Shown one piece after another: positions 8,836 through 20,134 of a stretch of 64,000 bases of DNA (its first letter is position 1; every line of letters starts with the position of its first letter). Under the pieces are notes generated by a model that did not search any database, was not told where the DNA came from, and saw only the letters and a list, made by a program, of their open reading frames with translations. This DNA comes from Rhizobium leguminosarum bv. trifolii WSM1325 (GTDB lineage Bacteria; Pseudomonadota; Alphaproteobacteria; Rhizobiales; Rhizobiaceae): assembly GCA_000023185.1 (NCBI GenBank), contig CP001622.1, positions 186,001 through 250,000 on the forward strand, in the 5' to 3' direction. The position numbers and the translations under genes were made by a program.

Positions 8836-10695
8836 ATGTATCATCACCTCGATAGGCGGGTCTTTGCGGAAACCAGCAGCAACACGGCAAAGTTCTTGAT
8901 GCTTTGCGCTCTTCGCCAGGCCCTTCGCGGAACGGATCAGTTCAAGGTCGATGCGAAAGGCATCATCGTCTGCATCGTCGACAAGGCTTGGCTCTGGTAT
9001 GCGAAGTCCGCGGCGAATGTCCTTATGACGGGCGGCAAAGTGCATTCGTACTACGACGACTTCCGTCGCCCAGTGCATATCATCGGTGAGTCGCCCCGGC
9101 GTACGACGTCGAAGGGCGTCGAAGATTCCACAGTCTTTCGTCCGGAGCACCAGGTCATCTATCTTGCGTCGTCTTTAGACGCCGTGAGGCTTTCGCTGCA
9201 GTTAGCTGCTGACGTGATTGTCAACATCTTGCCGCCCACGGCGAGACACGTGATCGCGGCGCGTAAGGTGCTCGGCGTCGAAGACGTTGACATGCCGCTT
9301 GCAGAAGCGATCGCGCAGCAGTCGGCGGAGATCGTCATCGGGCTTACCGCAAGGAACTCGCTCAAGGGCCTCGACATAGCGACGTTGACGAAGCCGATCG
9401 CGGTACCTGAGCGTTCGCACAAGCTGTCGGAACTGCCTGGATACGGTCCAGCACGTCCTTGGGTCGATGCCATCAAGCAGGACGTCGCCGATTGGCGGGA
9501 GGGTAAACTTCCCTGGACGGATGTGGACAGAGGAATCCTTCTCCTGGGCGCGCCCGGAACCGGCAAGACGCTTTTCGCCACGGCACTCGCCAACGAGCTC
9601 GGATTCGATCTGGTCTTGACGTCGGTGGGCGCATGGCAGGGATCCAATAACGGCTACCTTGGCGACATGCTTGCCGCGATGTCCAAGTCCTTCGCCGACG
9701 CCACGGCGCGGCGCGGAGCTGTGTTGCTCGTGGACGAACTCGATGCCATCGGAGATCGCGCCACGATGCGGGGAGATCATGCCTTCTACGAAGGCAACGT
9801 CATCGGCAGATTTCTTGAACTGACGACGCATGCGCTCGAACAGCCCGGCACAATCATCGTCGGAGCTACAAACTACGGACACCTCATCGACAACGCTGTC
9901 CTGCGATCCGGACGCCTCGAGAAACACGTGTACCTTGAGTTGCCCGAGGACGAGGAGCGCGCGGAAATCCTCGCCTATCATTTTAATCAGGCCCTACCTG
10001 CGAAGGACCTGCGTGAAATCACGGACAAGCTAAGGCTCGTCACACCCGCCGACCTGGAAAAGCTTGCGCGAGCGGCAAAACGAGCGGCGAGGATTCGAAA
10101 GGGGCTTCTTAGTATCCAGGACGTCAAAGCCATTCTTCCAGCGCAGGTTCCGCTTCCCGAAGCCGTCGTTCACCGCATCTGTGTGCATGAGATCGGTCAC
10201 GCACTTATGGCGATGGCATCGGGGTCAGCAGATGTGATCAGCATCAGAGTCGAATCCCATATGGTGGAGGGCCAGTTCGTGCAGGACGGCGGTCGGCTGC
10301 ATTACAAAATACACAATGAAGCGCTTCCGTCGGACAAGGATTTGCTCGCCAAGATCAGGATCATGCTGGGCGGGACCGCGGCTGAGGAAGTTGTGTTCGG
10401 CAACAGATCCATAGGCGCTGGCGGCGTCGAAGGGAGCGATCTGGACCAGGCTACCCGGCTCGCTTACCGGCTGGTTGGCAGCTATGGCCTGGGGAAATGG
10501 CTTCGTTACCAGATGGGTGCAAATCGCGTGGACGAAACCTTTGTACCGGCGCCAGAGCTTCGAGCCGAAGTCGATGGGATCCTTGCGCGGGAATATCGGG
10601 CGACGAAGGAGTTGCTCAGCAAGGAAAAGGCTCATCTCATGCGGCTCGCCGCCGAACTCGTTGTCGATCGAAAATTGCTGATCGACAAAAAATGA
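8836..10695 (+). CDS. Soluble AAA+ ATPase with FtsH-type M41 zinc protease domain
   Basis: 619 residues. The AAA+ module has Walker A GAPGTGKT at about 238-245, Walker B LLVDELDAIG near 300 and an arginine-finger-like RSGRLEKHV near 358. It is followed by an M41-like peptidase with HEIGH at 451-455 (zinc and catalytic Glu) and the second FtsH block (LGGTAAEEVVFG … GSDLDQATRLAYRLV), whose Asp would be the third zinc ligand. FtsH itself has two N-terminal membrane helices; here the first 230 residues show no clear membrane segment and no family I recognise. The start at 8836 is chosen for GGAG at 8825-8828; the frame is open from 8734. Likely ATP-driven proteolysis of an unknown substrate. It leads a three-gene plus-strand set with a small protein and an OLD-type nuclease. 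Confidence 0.85.
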   Translation: MYHHLDRRVFAETSSNTAKFLMLCALRQALRGTDQFKVDAKGIIVCIVDKAWLWYAKSAANVLMTGGKVHSYYDDFRRPVHIIGESPRRTTSKGVEDSTVFRPEHQVIYLASSLDAVRLSLQLAADVIVNILPPTARHVIAARKVLGVEDVDMPLAEAIAQQSAEIVIGLTARNSLKGLDIATLTKPIAVPERSHKLSELPGYGPARPWVDAIKQDVADWREGKLPWTDVDRGILLLGAPGTGKTLFATALANELGFDLVLTSVGAWQGSNNGYLGDMLAAMSKSFADATARRGAVLLVDELDAIGDRATMRGDHAFYEGNVIGRFLELTTHALEQPGTIIVGATNYGHLIDNAVLRSGRLEKHVYLELPEDEERAEILAYHFNQALPAKDLREITDKLRLVTPADLEKLARAAKRAARIRKGLLSIQDVKAILPAQVPLPEAVVHRICVHEIGHALMAMASGSADVISIRVESHMVEGQFVQDGGRLHYKIHNEALPSDKDLLAKIRIMLGGTAAEEVVFGNRSIGAGGVEGSDLDQATRLAYRLVGSYGLGKWLRYQMGANRVDETFVPAPELRAEVDGILAREYRATKELLSKEKAHLMRLAAELVVDRKLLIDKK

Positions 10696-10762
10696 GGACG
10701 GCCACGTCACGCGGCAAGGATTCACTTGCCGTCGCAGTGAGGCAAGAGAAATTAGGACATGT

Positions 10763-11059
10763 GTGGAAAGCGGGGCTCGCGTGGAATTCACCGTCTATTG
10801 CCACGAAATCATCTCGGCGTCGGATGTAGGCCTCCACTTCGCTGCGACACTCGCAAAGTCGAAAGCGGAAGTGGGTGAATATCGCAAGGCTCTCCGAACG
10901 ATCAATCCGACAGGCGAACCGCTGGGCACTTTGGCTATTTATGAGATGGTTCTGCGGATGCCCGACGTGGCGACGATGGTCGACCTTCTCAACTCCCCAG
11001 AATCCCTCCTTAGGACTTGCTTGATGAGCAGGAAGCTTGTGGCGCTGACGGCCGATTAA
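10763..11059 (+). CDS. Small hypothetical protein between protease and OLD nuclease
   Basis: 98 residues, GTG start supported by AGGA about 6 bases upstream; 67 bases after the protease stop and 129 before the OLD gene. No family recognised. The N-terminus (VEFTVYCHEIISASDVG) could be a beta strand leading into helices (LHFAATLAKSKAEVGEYRKAL), and the C-terminal half is leucine-rich and helical. No signal peptide, membrane helix or Cys/His cluster. Its conserved position would make it a candidate substrate, adaptor or inhibitor, but that is speculation. Confidence 0.55.
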   Translation: MESGARVEFTVYCHEIISASDVGLHFAATLAKSKAEVGEYRKALRTINPTGEPLGTLAIYEMVLRMPDVATMVDLLNSPESLLRTCLMSRKLVALTAD

Positions 11060-11188
11060 GTTCCTAAAATCCGCCGCGCGAAACGATGATTTCGCCGCGG
11101 GCATCCGTCTACCCGCTGAGCGAATTACACAAGCTTGACATCCATAAAGTTGTACACAATCCTCTGAAAAACACGGAGGGATGGCCCT

Positions 11189-13153
11189 ATGAGGCTGAAG
11201 AGTTTTAGCGTGTCGGAGTTTCGCAGCATCATTGCTTCTGGCGAGATCACGCTTGGAGACGTAACATGCCTTGTCGGTAAGAACGAAGCGGGAAAGACGG
11301 CTCTCCTGAAGGCCCTTTACAAGCTATCGCCGATGTCCACTACCGATGCCAGATTCGACGTGACGGATGACTACCCGCGCAAGGATCTGGGCGATTACCA
11401 GCACGAAGTCGACGAGGGTGTCAGGGGTCAAGCCGTCCCTATACGTGCGACGTTCGAATTGACCGACGCGGAGGTTTCATCCGTAGCAAACCTGTTCGGG
11501 CCTAAGGCTCTGACTTCAAACGTTCTTACGTTGGAGAAATCATACGACAATAGACGGGTCTACTCACTGGACTTTAACGAGACGGAGGCCCTGAAGTACG
11601 TCGTTTCGTCCGCCGAGCTGGAAAGTGCCGATCTTGCGGCTGTCGGCGACGTCCAGACATGGAAGGGCTTGGGGAACCGACTGGCGGAGCTGGCCGCATC
11701 GCCCACCGGAGCGAAGCTAAAAATGCTCGTTGATAAGATCAACGACAAGGGTTCCGGAGGTGGCTACTATGCGTACAATTCTATCTTGAGCAGGAGCGTT
11801 CCGGAGTTCCTCTACTTCGACGAATATTACCAAATGGTTGGTCACGATAACGTTGAGGCCCTCATCCAACGGCGCGACAGCGAAGACTTACGGCCGTCGG
11901 ACCACCCGCTTCTAGGCTTGATCAATCTTGCCCGGCTCAGCCTCGACGACTTGATCTCGTCCAAAAGGACGATGGAGATGGTCAACAAGCTGGAGGCAGC
12001 AGGAAACCATTTGACCCGCCAGATCCTCAAATACTGGTCACAAAACAAGCATCTTCAGATGAAGTTCGATGTCCGCGAGGCGATGGCCGACGACCCGGTC
12101 GAAATGAGGAGCGGGCATAACATCTGGGGCCGCGTCTACGACCAGGTGCATTGGGCGACCACGGAGCTGAGCTCCCGATCACGAGGCTTCGTCTGGTTCT
12201 TCTCGTTCCTCGCTTGGTACGAAGATGTGAAACGAGCTCGCAAGAACATTATCCTCCTTCTCGACGAGCCGGGCACCTCGCTACACGGTCGCGCACAGGG
12301 CGATCTTCTACGGTATATCGAACAGGAGCTGCGTCCGCACCATCAGGTAATCTACACCACGCACTCGCCGTTCATGGTGGATCCTCAGCACTTCGACCGA
12401 GTCAGGATCGTGCAGGACAGGGGCATCGATTCTGACGATCCATTACCGCGGGAAGAGGACGGAACGAAAGTCCTGGAAAACGTGTTCGACGCCTCCGACG
12501 ACAGTCTCTTCCCGTTGCAGGGTGCACTCGGCTACGACATCAGCCAGACACTTTTCATCGGACCCAACTCTCTCGTCGTGGAAGGACCATCGGACCTCTT
12601 TTACCTTCGGGGTATGAGCAGTCTCCTCGAAAGAGAAAAGCGAACCGGGTTGAGTCCGGAATGGACGCTTACGCCCGTCGGCGGAAGCAGCAAAATCCCT
12701 ACTTTCGTGGCCATGCTGGCTCCACAAAGGGGCATGAACGTCGCGGTTCTCGTCGATATCCAGGCTAGCGACCGGCAGACTGTGGAAGGGCTTTATAAGA
12801 AGAAGCTGCTCGACCAGAAAAACGTCCATACGTTTGCCGATTTCACTGGCCTTGTAGAATCCGACGTAGAGGACATGTTCGAGCGCGACTTCTACGTCAA
12901 TCTAGTCAACGAGGAGTTCCGCGGGCAGCTATCGTCGAAGATAACGGCTTCTAAACTCAACCGGAACCTACCTCGCGTACTGCGCGCCCTTGAGGAGCAT
13001 TTTCAAACGTCGCCTCTGAAATCGGGGCAGTTCGGACATTACAGACCTGCACGCTACTTCGCTGAAAACCTTGCTGTTCTCACGCCCAAAATCTCCGAGG
13101 AAACGAAGAACCGCTTCGAGGCATTGTTCAAGAAACTGAATGCTCAATTATGA
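11189..13153 (+). CDS. OLD-family ATP-dependent endonuclease (AAA-TOPRIM)
   Basis: 654 residues. The N-terminal ABC/SMC-like ATPase has Walker A GKNEAGKT at about 31-38 within the family opening SEFRSI…VTCLVGKNEAGKTALLKALYKL, and Walker B ILLLDEP at about 355-361 followed by a TTHSPF H-loop. The C-terminal TOPRIM domain shows VVEGPSD (Glu about 465) and VLVDIQASD (Asp about 523), the metal-binding acidic residues of OLD nucleases. GAGGG-like AGGGATG precedes the ATG. A TTGACA lies at 11135-11140, so it may have its own promoter. OLD proteins are nucleases in P2 exclusion, Gabija and some retron systems; no UvrD-like helicase partner is present here, so this is not Gabija. Confidence 0.9.
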   Translation: MRLKSFSVSEFRSIIASGEITLGDVTCLVGKNEAGKTALLKALYKLSPMSTTDARFDVTDDYPRKDLGDYQHEVDEGVRGQAVPIRATFELTDAEVSSVANLFGPKALTSNVLTLEKSYDNRRVYSLDFNETEALKYVVSSAELESADLAAVGDVQTWKGLGNRLAELAASPTGAKLKMLVDKINDKGSGGGYYAYNSILSRSVPEFLYFDEYYQMVGHDNVEALIQRRDSEDLRPSDHPLLGLINLARLSLDDLISSKRTMEMVNKLEAAGNHLTRQILKYWSQNKHLQMKFDVREAMADDPVEMRSGHNIWGRVYDQVHWATTELSSRSRGFVWFFSFLAWYEDVKRARKNIILLLDEPGTSLHGRAQGDLLRYIEQELRPHHQVIYTTHSPFMVDPQHFDRVRIVQDRGIDSDDPLPREEDGTKVLENVFDASDDSLFPLQGALGYDISQTLFIGPNSLVVEGPSDLFYLRGMSSLLEREKRTGLSPEWTLTPVGGSSKIPTFVAMLAPQRGMNVAVLVDIQASDRQTVEGLYKKKLLDQKNVHTFADFTGLVESDVEDMFERDFYVNLVNEEFRGQLSSKITASKLNRNLPRVLRALEEHFQTSPLKSGQFGHYRPARYFAENLAVLTPKISEETKNRFEALFKKLNAQL

Positions 13154-13361
13154 CAGGCGCGGCATTCTCAACGGGCATTGGTGAGCAGCATGTTACTTTG
13201 AGGGCACCGCTTCGGAAAGGTCCGCTGACTCAAACGCCGCGCGGAGCCCGGTGGACGTCTGGCTTCCAAAGGCAGCAAAAGAGCCCGCTCTTCACCAATG
13301 AAACCTTACGCTCTCCATAAGCGAAATGCGATCCATCTGAAGCGCGTTTGCAGGTGACGTC

Positions 13362-13601
13362 ATGTCCGGGTACCAGAACTCGTTCGCCGACCGGTTCGCG
13401 CTGATCGCCGGCGAGGGCGTGCTGTCGAAGGCGCTGACCGACGCCAGGGCGAAGTTCGAAAGGGTTTCAGAGAAGGAGCGGGCCGAGCGCGCCAAACTCG
13501 GCGAGGTTCGCGATAGTCTCGCCAGGATCGAAAAGATCCCCGAAGTACAGAAGCGAGCGCTCTCGCTAAACTACGTCCTGCTTTCCGCGGGCAAGACGTA
13601 G
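13362..13601 (+). CDS. Small coiled-coil hypothetical protein or gene remnant
   Basis: 79 residues. The middle (ALTDARAKFERVSEKERAERAKLGEVRDSLARIEKI) is charged and likely coiled coil. No family recognised and no strong Shine-Dalgarno. After the TAG the same frame continues with hydrophobic, protein-like sequence for about 30 codons, so it may be the 5' fragment of a longer broken gene. It is the last plus-strand frame before the converging minus-strand operon. Confidence 0.35.
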   Translation: MSGYQNSFADRFALIAGEGVLSKALTDARAKFERVSEKERAERAKLGEVRDSLARIEKIPEVQKRALSLNYVLLSAGKT

Positions 13602-13728
13602 GCCGCAAGGATACTCCGCGTCTCCCTCAACGAGAAAATCGTCTTTATTCCAACGCTCGCCTTCAAGCTAAAGAAGGTCTCCAGCGTGGGTCCGCGATCA
13701 GCCACCAGCCATCAGCCCGGTGAGATCG

Positions 13729-16566
13729 TTAATCCCAATCCGCCGATTTCAGGCCAAGGCTGCGGGCGTTTTCCGAGACTGCACGTTTCAAGCCATCGCC
13801 TGCTCCATCTGGGAACTCGGCCGAAATTTCCACGACAAGGCGGACGGTCGCATTTGGATCGGATGTGAGCACCGACACGATTTCCTCGGCGATCTGCACA
13901 AGGCGCATCTTTGCGGTCGCGGGCGGAACCTCGGCGGAACCGTAAAAGGTTTTCGGCTTCGTAGGGCCTGACGTAGGTGTGATTGCCACCGGCGGCGATG
14001 TGCTCCCGCCATTGAAAACATAGACATTCGGCGCCTCGGCCACGCCGCCTGCCGCCGTGGCAGTGGAAACAGGCGGAGTAGCGGCAGGTTGTGCCTCCCG
14101 GTTTGCTTCCTCATAGGCTTGAGCTGCTTGAGGCTCGATCAAAAGCAATGTGTCATCAAAGATGACAGTGCCACCGCCGAAGTAAAAGCCCTCAAACTTG
14201 CCATCTGCTTCCCCATAGGCGGTGCCAAAAAAGTCCTTGCCTGCTACCCCAGCCTGGATCGCCTGCGACAGAACATCCCGCGTCTTGAGGCGCGGCATGT
14301 AGAGATAGCGCAGGGTGTCCTCGAAGAACCCGGCCGCGTTTGCCGCTCGCTTCCCGCCCTTCCAGTAAAGCTCTTTAAGCTTGGTGCGCAGGTGGATCGG
14401 CGACCAAGTGGTGATAACCAGTTCGTTGTCGATGCAAACTCGCTCGATGTCCGCGGCGATCGAGCCACCGGCAGTATTTAGGGCGAATGCCTCAATTCCG
14501 GGCTTCGGATCGGTTGCTGCATCCTGCATCGGGCAGAGTAGCCATTTGTAGCATTCGCGGACCACGCGCGGCAGCGCGTCCTCTGCACTCTTCAGTTCTT
14601 TCTCGGCCTGATTTTTCTGCAAGAGGTCGATGTTCAGGCGGCCCTCTTTCACGTCCTCGACAATCGAACCCCATGCGAGCGCGACGCGTGTTGCGTCCAT
14701 AAGACGGGAAAGCGCAGCATGATCTGGTGCAAGGAAAAGGAGTCGGTTGCTGCGGTATCGCGGCTTGGGGCCGTTTTTGCCAATTGTCTCCAGCACCGCT
14801 TCAAAGGCGAGGCGATTTTCGTCGCGGGCGTACCAAGTTTCCGGCGGCAGCACGAGCAAGCGCAGGGCGGTGTCATCCGGCACGTCGCCATGCGGCGCGA
14901 AGATATGCACGCCGTCGAAATAAGTGAGGCTGCCAACGGTCTGTTTCAACGCTCCTGCGATCTTGCCGCGCACCTCCGTGCGGTCGTCGAACCGGCGCTT
15001 CCGATCCTCCATTTCCCGCCGAAGATTTGCGCGGGTGTCGAACCAGAAGCGCGTCGCGTCATGACTCTTGTCGCCCGAGGAATTGAGATAGTGCAGCCGG
15101 TCGGCCAGCCGGCCGAGCGCATCGGCATAGACGGACGCCGCCTGTCCCGGCTGAAGGCAGCCGAGAATGATATGGGCGCGGTCAATGCCGCGAGCGACGA
15201 CCTTGGACGCGACCGACGACGGGGCGCTGCCGAGGAAGACCGTGCGCGCAATGCGCCGAGCCGCACCCACTTGACCGAAGCGCGGCTCCTTGTTCTCAAG
15301 CGCGGTCGTCTCGGCGCGGTCGCCGTCGATGTCGCGCTCGATCACAGCGTCCCATCCTGCGGGCAGATAATAGGTCAGCTCGTTGCGGCTGCTGCCATCA
15401 TAAAGCGGCAGGCTACCAGGCATGATGAGCAGGTCTTTGTTGTCGTCCTTCCACAGCCGGAAGATGACCTTCGCCATGAGCTTCAGGACGCCCCGCGTGC
15501 GCTGAAAACCGTCAATGGTCGTCCAGTCCTCAAAGAGGCGATCAAAAACCTCAGGGTGGATCGGATAAGCGTGCAGCAGTCGGTCGTAGTAGTGTCGTTC
15601 TTGTGTATCGGCAGGAAGCTTCACACCCTCGGCGATGTAGGCGTCGGCGAAGGCGCGGCAAACGCCTTCGCGGGTCTTCTCGTCGCGTACCGGCTCGAAT
15701 AGCCGGCGGCGCACGATCTCGAAGGCTTCCTCGGTCGCCACTGGCTTCCAAAGCGCTTGTACACGCCCAAAGGTCTTTTCGAGTGCTCGCAGAGCCGCGG
15801 CGCCGCGCTGACTCCCCGCTTCAAGATCGGATTCCGGCAACGATGCGAGCACGATGGCACGCGGCACCAGCTTCGCGGCTTCGGTGAGAGCCTGCACGAA
15901 GGAGAGGTTCGAATCGTAGCTACCCCCACTGATCGGCTGTGATTCTGGGAATTGACGGATATAGGCCACCAACTCATCGATCAGCACTACGCATGGAGAG
16001 TGACGTTCCAGAAGATCGCGTAGCACGTCCTTGCCGGGCGATGTGCCAGTGACGTCAGCCTCGGCGAGAAGCGCGAAGGCTTCCGCCCCGCCAAGCTGCC
16101 ACGCCATCTCGCCCCACAGGGTCTTGATTGTCTGGCTCCCGCGCTTCCATGGCTGGCCCGGCGCGTGCGCAACGCCGTCCAGCACTGCGACGCGGGCCTG
16201 CGGCACATCCATCAAGCCGGCCCGGTCGACAAGCGCAGAGATACCAGCCAGGTCGGACAGGGCACATTTGCGGGTGGCAAGGTGATAGACGGCCAACATG
16301 GTGTGCGTCTTGCCGCCGCCAAAGGCGGTCTGAAGCTGCACGACCGGCTCACCGCCCCGTCCTGTGAGGCGCTGCGCAACCTGCGTTAATAGAAGCGCCA
16401 TGCCCTCGGTGATAAAGGTGCGGTCGAAAAACGCGCCGGCATCCTGATACTCGCGGCTGGCCTTGCCAGTGTTGACCGCTGTGATGTCGGCGGCGAACTC
16501 TGACTGTTGGAAAGTGCCTTCAAGCACGTCCCGATGGGGTACAGCCACTTCTCTCCAAGGTTTCAT
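13729..16566 (-). CDS. DUF499 family P-loop ATPase (defence-associated)
   Basis: 945 residues from the ATG at 16566, chosen for the AAGGGGAG Shine-Dalgarno seven bases upstream. Seen: the DUF499 opening ([14 protein letters not shown]), Walker A FGGGKTHT with Lys 86, and Walker [12 protein letters not shown] with Asp 197/Glu 198. A long central ATPase region follows; a Pro/Ala/Thr-rich linker (about 835-880) precedes a small C-terminal domain ending in SADWD. DUF499 ATPases occur in phage-defence clusters together with DUF1156 methyltransferases and are distantly like the large ATPases of BREX. Last gene of the operon, 13 bases after the methyltransferase stop. Mechanism unknown. Confidence 0.88.
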   Translation of the reverse strand: MKPWREVAVPHRDVLEGTFQQSEFAADITAVNTGKASREYQDAGAFFDRTFITEGMALLLTQVAQRLTGRGGEPVVQLQTAFGGGKTHTMLAVYHLATRKCALSDLAGISALVDRAGLMDVPQARVAVLDGVAHAPGQPWKRGSQTIKTLWGEMAWQLGGAEAFALLAEADVTGTSPGKDVLRDLLERHSPCVVLIDELVAYIRQFPESQPISGGSYDSNLSFVQALTEAAKLVPRAIVLASLPESDLEAGSQRGAAALRALEKTFGRVQALWKPVATEEAFEIVRRRLFEPVRDEKTREGVCRAFADAYIAEGVKLPADTQERHYYDRLLHAYPIHPEVFDRLFEDWTTIDGFQRTRGVLKLMAKVIFRLWKDDNKDLLIMPGSLPLYDGSSRNELTYYLPAGWDAVIERDIDGDRAETTALENKEPRFGQVGAARRIARTVFLGSAPSSVASKVVARGIDRAHIILGCLQPGQAASVYADALGRLADRLHYLNSSGDKSHDATRFWFDTRANLRREMEDRKRRFDDRTEVRGKIAGALKQTVGSLTYFDGVHIFAPHGDVPDDTALRLLVLPPETWYARDENRLAFEAVLETIGKNGPKPRYRSNRLLFLAPDHAALSRLMDATRVALAWGSIVEDVKEGRLNIDLLQKNQAEKELKSAEDALPRVVRECYKWLLCPMQDAATDPKPGIEAFALNTAGGSIAADIERVCIDNELVITTWSPIHLRTKLKELYWKGGKRAANAAGFFEDTLRYLYMPRLKTRDVLSQAIQAGVAGKDFFGTAYGEADGKFEGFYFGGGTVIFDDTLLLIEPQAAQAYEEANREAQPAATPPVSTATAAGGVAEAPNVYVFNGGSTSPPVAITPTSGPTKPKTFYGSAEVPPATAKMRLVQIAEEIVSVLTSDPNATVRLVVEISAEFPDGAGDGLKRAVSENARSLGLKSADWD

Positions 16567-16579
16567 CGTCGGCTCCCCT

Positions 16580-19489
16580 TTAACCAAACAAGTCGCTTTG
16601 ACGCGCCTTCGGTGCCATTGCGGCGCCGGACTCGATGGCGCCCCAGCTTGTTATGATTTCGTTATAAGCACGGGCATCCTCCGCCCAGCCTGCTCGCTCG
16701 CAAAGCGTGTAGAGGCGATAGGCAAGCTGACGCGTCGGCTCGGCCTTAGCCGCGATGGCCGCAAGCACTTTGCCGGCGCCGCTTTCGCCGTCAGTCTTGA
16801 ACACGCGGATCAGATGATGCAGGGCTTCCCACACGGGCAAGCGTGCGTCGTTCGTTGGGTCCCATTCGGCAGGGTACTCAGCCCACTTCAATAGCCGCAC
16901 AATGCCACCCATGGCTAACAGCACGCCCGACTGCTTCACACCGTCAACACTCGTACCTTTGGCGCGTGCGAGCGTATCCGCCTCGCCGAACCGGCCTTCC
17001 TTCCAGCCGTATTGCTCGAACCAATGCAAGCAAAATTGGGAGTCGTGATCGAAGTCATCCTCGGCGAGGAAGCGATTGATAAGCCGCAACGCCGTTTGCA
17101 CAGTCATTGGAGTGCCGTCCGCCTCCAGGACAGCAGCATATTTCGAGAACACCGCCATGCCGGGGCCGATAATGGCTTGAGAGAGATCAACCGGCGCGAC
17201 GGGGGAACGGTCTTCTCCGGAGCCGCGTGTCATCTCGTCCAGCGCCTCGGGCAGAACCTGGTTCAACTCCCGTTGGAACACACGGCGGGAAATGGTATCC
17301 GCCGTAGCCGAACGCGGACGACAAACCAGAACAATGCTCGACGCAAGCGCATTGGATTCCTGCCCGCGCATCCGATTGCCCAGCTCGGTGCGCATCGGCC
17401 ATGTGCCGGTAAGAGCGAGCCCGGATCGGATCACCGCATCCAAGAAAGTTTCCCAACCCGTACTAGACGTGCCCGTGTCGTTTTGCGTCTCGGACTGCTT
17501 GAAAGCGTAGTAAATTGTGACCGGAAATGACGGGTGTGCCTGAGTTGCTAGGCGTTGCATGGCCTGCGTCATACCGTGGAGAAAGAACTCCTCCGCCCCC
17601 TCCCTGCCGCCATGGCGAGCGGGGGTAGCGACCAACTCCTCCGCTTTGGGGACGGCGACAGTTGCAAAAAGTTCTGGATAAACTGGCTTCAGTGTTTTTC
17701 GCAGCCAAACATAGAAGAAATCTGATAGATCAGCATATCCAATATTGTCGTAGTATGGGGGATCGGTAGATACGACTTTATTTTGGCTTATTGTTTGTTG
17801 TTGAGCATCGCTTTGGATCGCAAATCCTTCGGCTTGGGTTGAAGCTGCAGCCGTAGACAATAAATTATCCGCAGCGTATTTTACTGCATTAGTCCAACAT
17901 ATCGCCTTATCTCCGAGAAGATTTGAATCAGGAAAGTCCCACGTCATTGGAAGAGCTTGACGCTTATAGGTCTGCATGACCTGCTCGCCGGATGGCTTCC
18001 AGGTAGCGATTGAACTTCCGTAGTCTGCAAGACGACTTATAGCGAACGCTAAATAGACGCCCACAGCCTGCGCGTAGGCTAAGGCTGAATTGCCGCCATC
18101 GTTAAGCGGAATTCCATCGTCATCCACGCCGGCACTGATGGCATCCCGTCTAATCACTTCGATCACATCGGATACGAGATCGCTAAAGGTGGTGAGGGCA
18201 ACAAGTTGGCGCGCAGTGAAAAGATCACTCCAGGCCGTCATTCCATAGTTACCGATACGGAATCCAAGGGCCTGCTGAAAGAACTCCAGTTCAGGCTTCC
18301 ACAATGGTTGGGCCTTGTTTGCCGCATCTTCTTGCTCGGAAGTTGGGGGGAGGTATATGCGACCGTTTCGGCCTTCAGCGATAACAGCCAATAGCCGGGC
18401 GCCCATACGTCCAGCCTTGGCCTCGCTTCTGATGTAATCAGCACTAATAGGTGCCTGTGAGAGTAGGCATCGGAAGTTGCCACGCGAAAACTTCGTCCCT
18501 TCGTCCGAGTCCTTTGGGGCTTTTCCGACTTTTACCGTAAGGCGGTAGGTATCACCGCTGACAATGGGTTCCACATAGGCTTCTTTGCCCGCCTTGCTTG
18601 ACAATATGAAGGTCGAGACCAGCGGCACATTTACATGGCGAAAGGCTGGGTTGGGGCTTTTGACCGTCCGCGCCCAAATCGTGGTCAAAACATTAAGTCG
18701 CTGTCCGACAAGCGGCATTACATCAGGCCGTTCTCTTGCCATGTCGGCTGTGATTTCGACAGGCGGATATAGGTTGCCGATACGCTTCTGCGCCTGATCC
18801 CGTATCCACTGTCCGTAGTGGCGTACGTCCTCAGCGAGGCCCCGCACACCCGCCCATTGTCTACTCCAAGCATCCTGACTGTCGCGGGCAACCGGGCTAA
18901 CCGGCGGCCGACCAGCAAATTTCGTTGGAATCTCGATCATCGCCTTGTTGATGAGGACGGCGACTGGATTGAGGTCGGACGCATAGGATTCCAGACCGAG
19001 ACGCTGCGCTTCCAGGGGTAATGCTCCCCCGCCAGCGAAGGGGTCATGAAAGGCGGGCAGCCTTTCAGGATCGAACAGTTGCGCCGCTCGTGGATGGTCC
19101 TTATTGAGATCGCAGGTCTCACGCCATGATCTAAGAATCTCGGCGCGGGCTTTTTGCAGGACGGCCTCGTTGGTCGAGTTCTCCCATTTGACCATTTCTT
19201 TGATGATTGCGAACAGGCGGTTGCGACTGGCCGCCCAGCTTGCCTTAATGTTGTTCGGCGGTATGTCGCCAGGGCGTTCAAGCTCCCACTTCCATGAAGG
19301 GTCGTTGACCATTTGCGCGAAGATCACGGCGCGCGCTGCTGCCAGCGGGCGTCGTGCCCACCAAAGATGCAACCCTCGTGGATGCGCTCCTATACCCGGC
19401 TGCTTTTCGTGCGCGCATGCTTCGTTGATCGCATCCAATGGCAGCGCGACCTCGATCAGCTTCTTCGGGGTTTTGACAGTAGCGGTCAT
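16580..19489 (-). CDS. DUF1156 DNA adenine-type methyltransferase
   Basis: 969 residues. The N-terminal DUF1156 signature [19 protein letters not shown] lies at 36-54. DPFAGGG at 149-155 is the SAM-binding motif I and DPPYYDN near 576 is catalytic motif IV; (D/N)PPY marks amino-methyltransferases acting on adenine N6 or cytosine N4. The wide separation and the large insert are typical of DUF1156 enzymes. Expected to modify DNA, probably marking self for the neighbouring helicase/ATPase. No separate specificity subunit is seen. Its ATG is two bases after the ptuB stop, indicating translational coupling. Target sequence unknown. Confidence 0.9.
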   Translation of the reverse strand: MTATVKTPKKLIEVALPLDAINEACAHEKQPGIGAHPRGLHLWWARRPLAAARAVIFAQMVNDPSWKWELERPGDIPPNNIKASWAASRNRLFAIIKEMVKWENSTNEAVLQKARAEILRSWRETCDLNKDHPRAAQLFDPERLPAFHDPFAGGGALPLEAQRLGLESYASDLNPVAVLINKAMIEIPTKFAGRPPVSPVARDSQDAWSRQWAGVRGLAEDVRHYGQWIRDQAQKRIGNLYPPVEITADMARERPDVMPLVGQRLNVLTTIWARTVKSPNPAFRHVNVPLVSTFILSSKAGKEAYVEPIVSGDTYRLTVKVGKAPKDSDEGTKFSRGNFRCLLSQAPISADYIRSEAKAGRMGARLLAVIAEGRNGRIYLPPTSEQEDAANKAQPLWKPELEFFQQALGFRIGNYGMTAWSDLFTARQLVALTTFSDLVSDVIEVIRRDAISAGVDDDGIPLNDGGNSALAYAQAVGVYLAFAISRLADYGSSIATWKPSGEQVMQTYKRQALPMTWDFPDSNLLGDKAICWTNAVKYAADNLLSTAAASTQAEGFAIQSDAQQQTISQNKVVSTDPPYYDNIGYADLSDFFYVWLRKTLKPVYPELFATVAVPKAEELVATPARHGGREGAEEFFLHGMTQAMQRLATQAHPSFPVTIYYAFKQSETQNDTGTSSTGWETFLDAVIRSGLALTGTWPMRTELGNRMRGQESNALASSIVLVCRPRSATADTISRRVFQRELNQVLPEALDEMTRGSGEDRSPVAPVDLSQAIIGPGMAVFSKYAAVLEADGTPMTVQTALRLINRFLAEDDFDHDSQFCLHWFEQYGWKEGRFGEADTLARAKGTSVDGVKQSGVLLAMGGIVRLLKWAEYPAEWDPTNDARLPVWEALHHLIRVFKTDGESGAGKVLAAIAAKAEPTRQLAYRLYTLCERAGWAEDARAYNEIITSWGAIESGAAMAPKARQSDLFG

Positions 19490-19491
19490 TC

Positions 19492-20133
19492 TTATTGTCT
19501 TTCAGTCAACACATGCCGGATTGCCGTGTAAAATGGCAGATTGCGAGCGCACTCAAGCTCTTCCGCAAAGTATGAGCAAATATCATCGGGTGGCCAACCT
19601 TCGTTGAATGCAGTGTCAGCGTCGTCAACGTATCCCGACACAGCGATTTTGCGCATGACACGCAGTCGCCCCCACTCGGCATCAAGCGAAAGGATGCGTA
19701 ACGTCTCCCTAGCGCGGTGTTCGTCCACCGCCGAAAGGCCATGCCTGATGCTGATCGTGCCGTCTGCCTGAAAGACAAAGAAAACGTCGGGGTCGTCGAA
19801 GCACGGGTTTATCAGGTCGGCTACGTCGTATTGACCTGCGCCGTTATCTTTGAAGTGGCCGCAGGAGTCCGTTTGGTCGCAAGACCAAAAGAGGTTATCC
19901 CAATCGAAAGTCAACGCGGAATGCAGGCTTTTCCGCCGGAAATGCTCTATGTGCTGGCCGAGTGAGTCGATGTCGCCCTCGCAATAGGCGCAGCGCCGAC
20001 CTTGCATCGCTTCCAGATGCATTCTAATTTCCGCCTTGTGGCCGGAGATTACGTCCTGCCACGAGTGCGTGCTGTGATGATAGCCACCCAAGCAAGGCGG
20101 CGCGGGGTAGACAATGCGATCAAGTCTCCACAT
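19492..20133 (-). CDS. ptuB: PtuB-like HNH endonuclease (Septu / TIGR02646 family)
   Basis: 213 residues. CAYC (Cys 48, Cys 51) and HIEHFRRKS (61-69) followed by [10 protein letters not shown] (Cys 85) and SCGHFK (Cys 91) match the TIGR02646/PtuB HNH fold, where the two CxxC-like pairs hold zinc and the His block is catalytic. PtuB is the nuclease of Septu and of the Ec78 retron effector, working with an ATPase partner. That partner is the gene immediately upstream (one base between stop and ATG). No reverse transcriptase or ncRNA is present, so Septu-like rather than retron. The symbol is given by family, not by tested function. Confidence 0.85.
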   Translation of the reverse strand: MWRLDRIVYPAPPCLGGYHHSTHSWQDVISGHKAEIRMHLEAMQGRRCAYCEGDIDSLGQHIEHFRRKSLHSALTFDWDNLFWSCDQTDSCGHFKDNGAGQYDVADLINPCFDDPDVFFVFQADGTISIRHGLSAVDEHRARETLRILSLDAEWGRLRVMRKIAVSGYVDDADTAFNEGWPPDDICSYFAEELECARNLPFYTAIRHVLTERQ

Positions 20134-20134
20134 C

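Noticed and set aside
11189..13153. Gabija (GajA) identity for the OLD protein
   Set aside because: No UvrD-like GajB gene follows; neighbours are an M41-AAA protein and a small protein.
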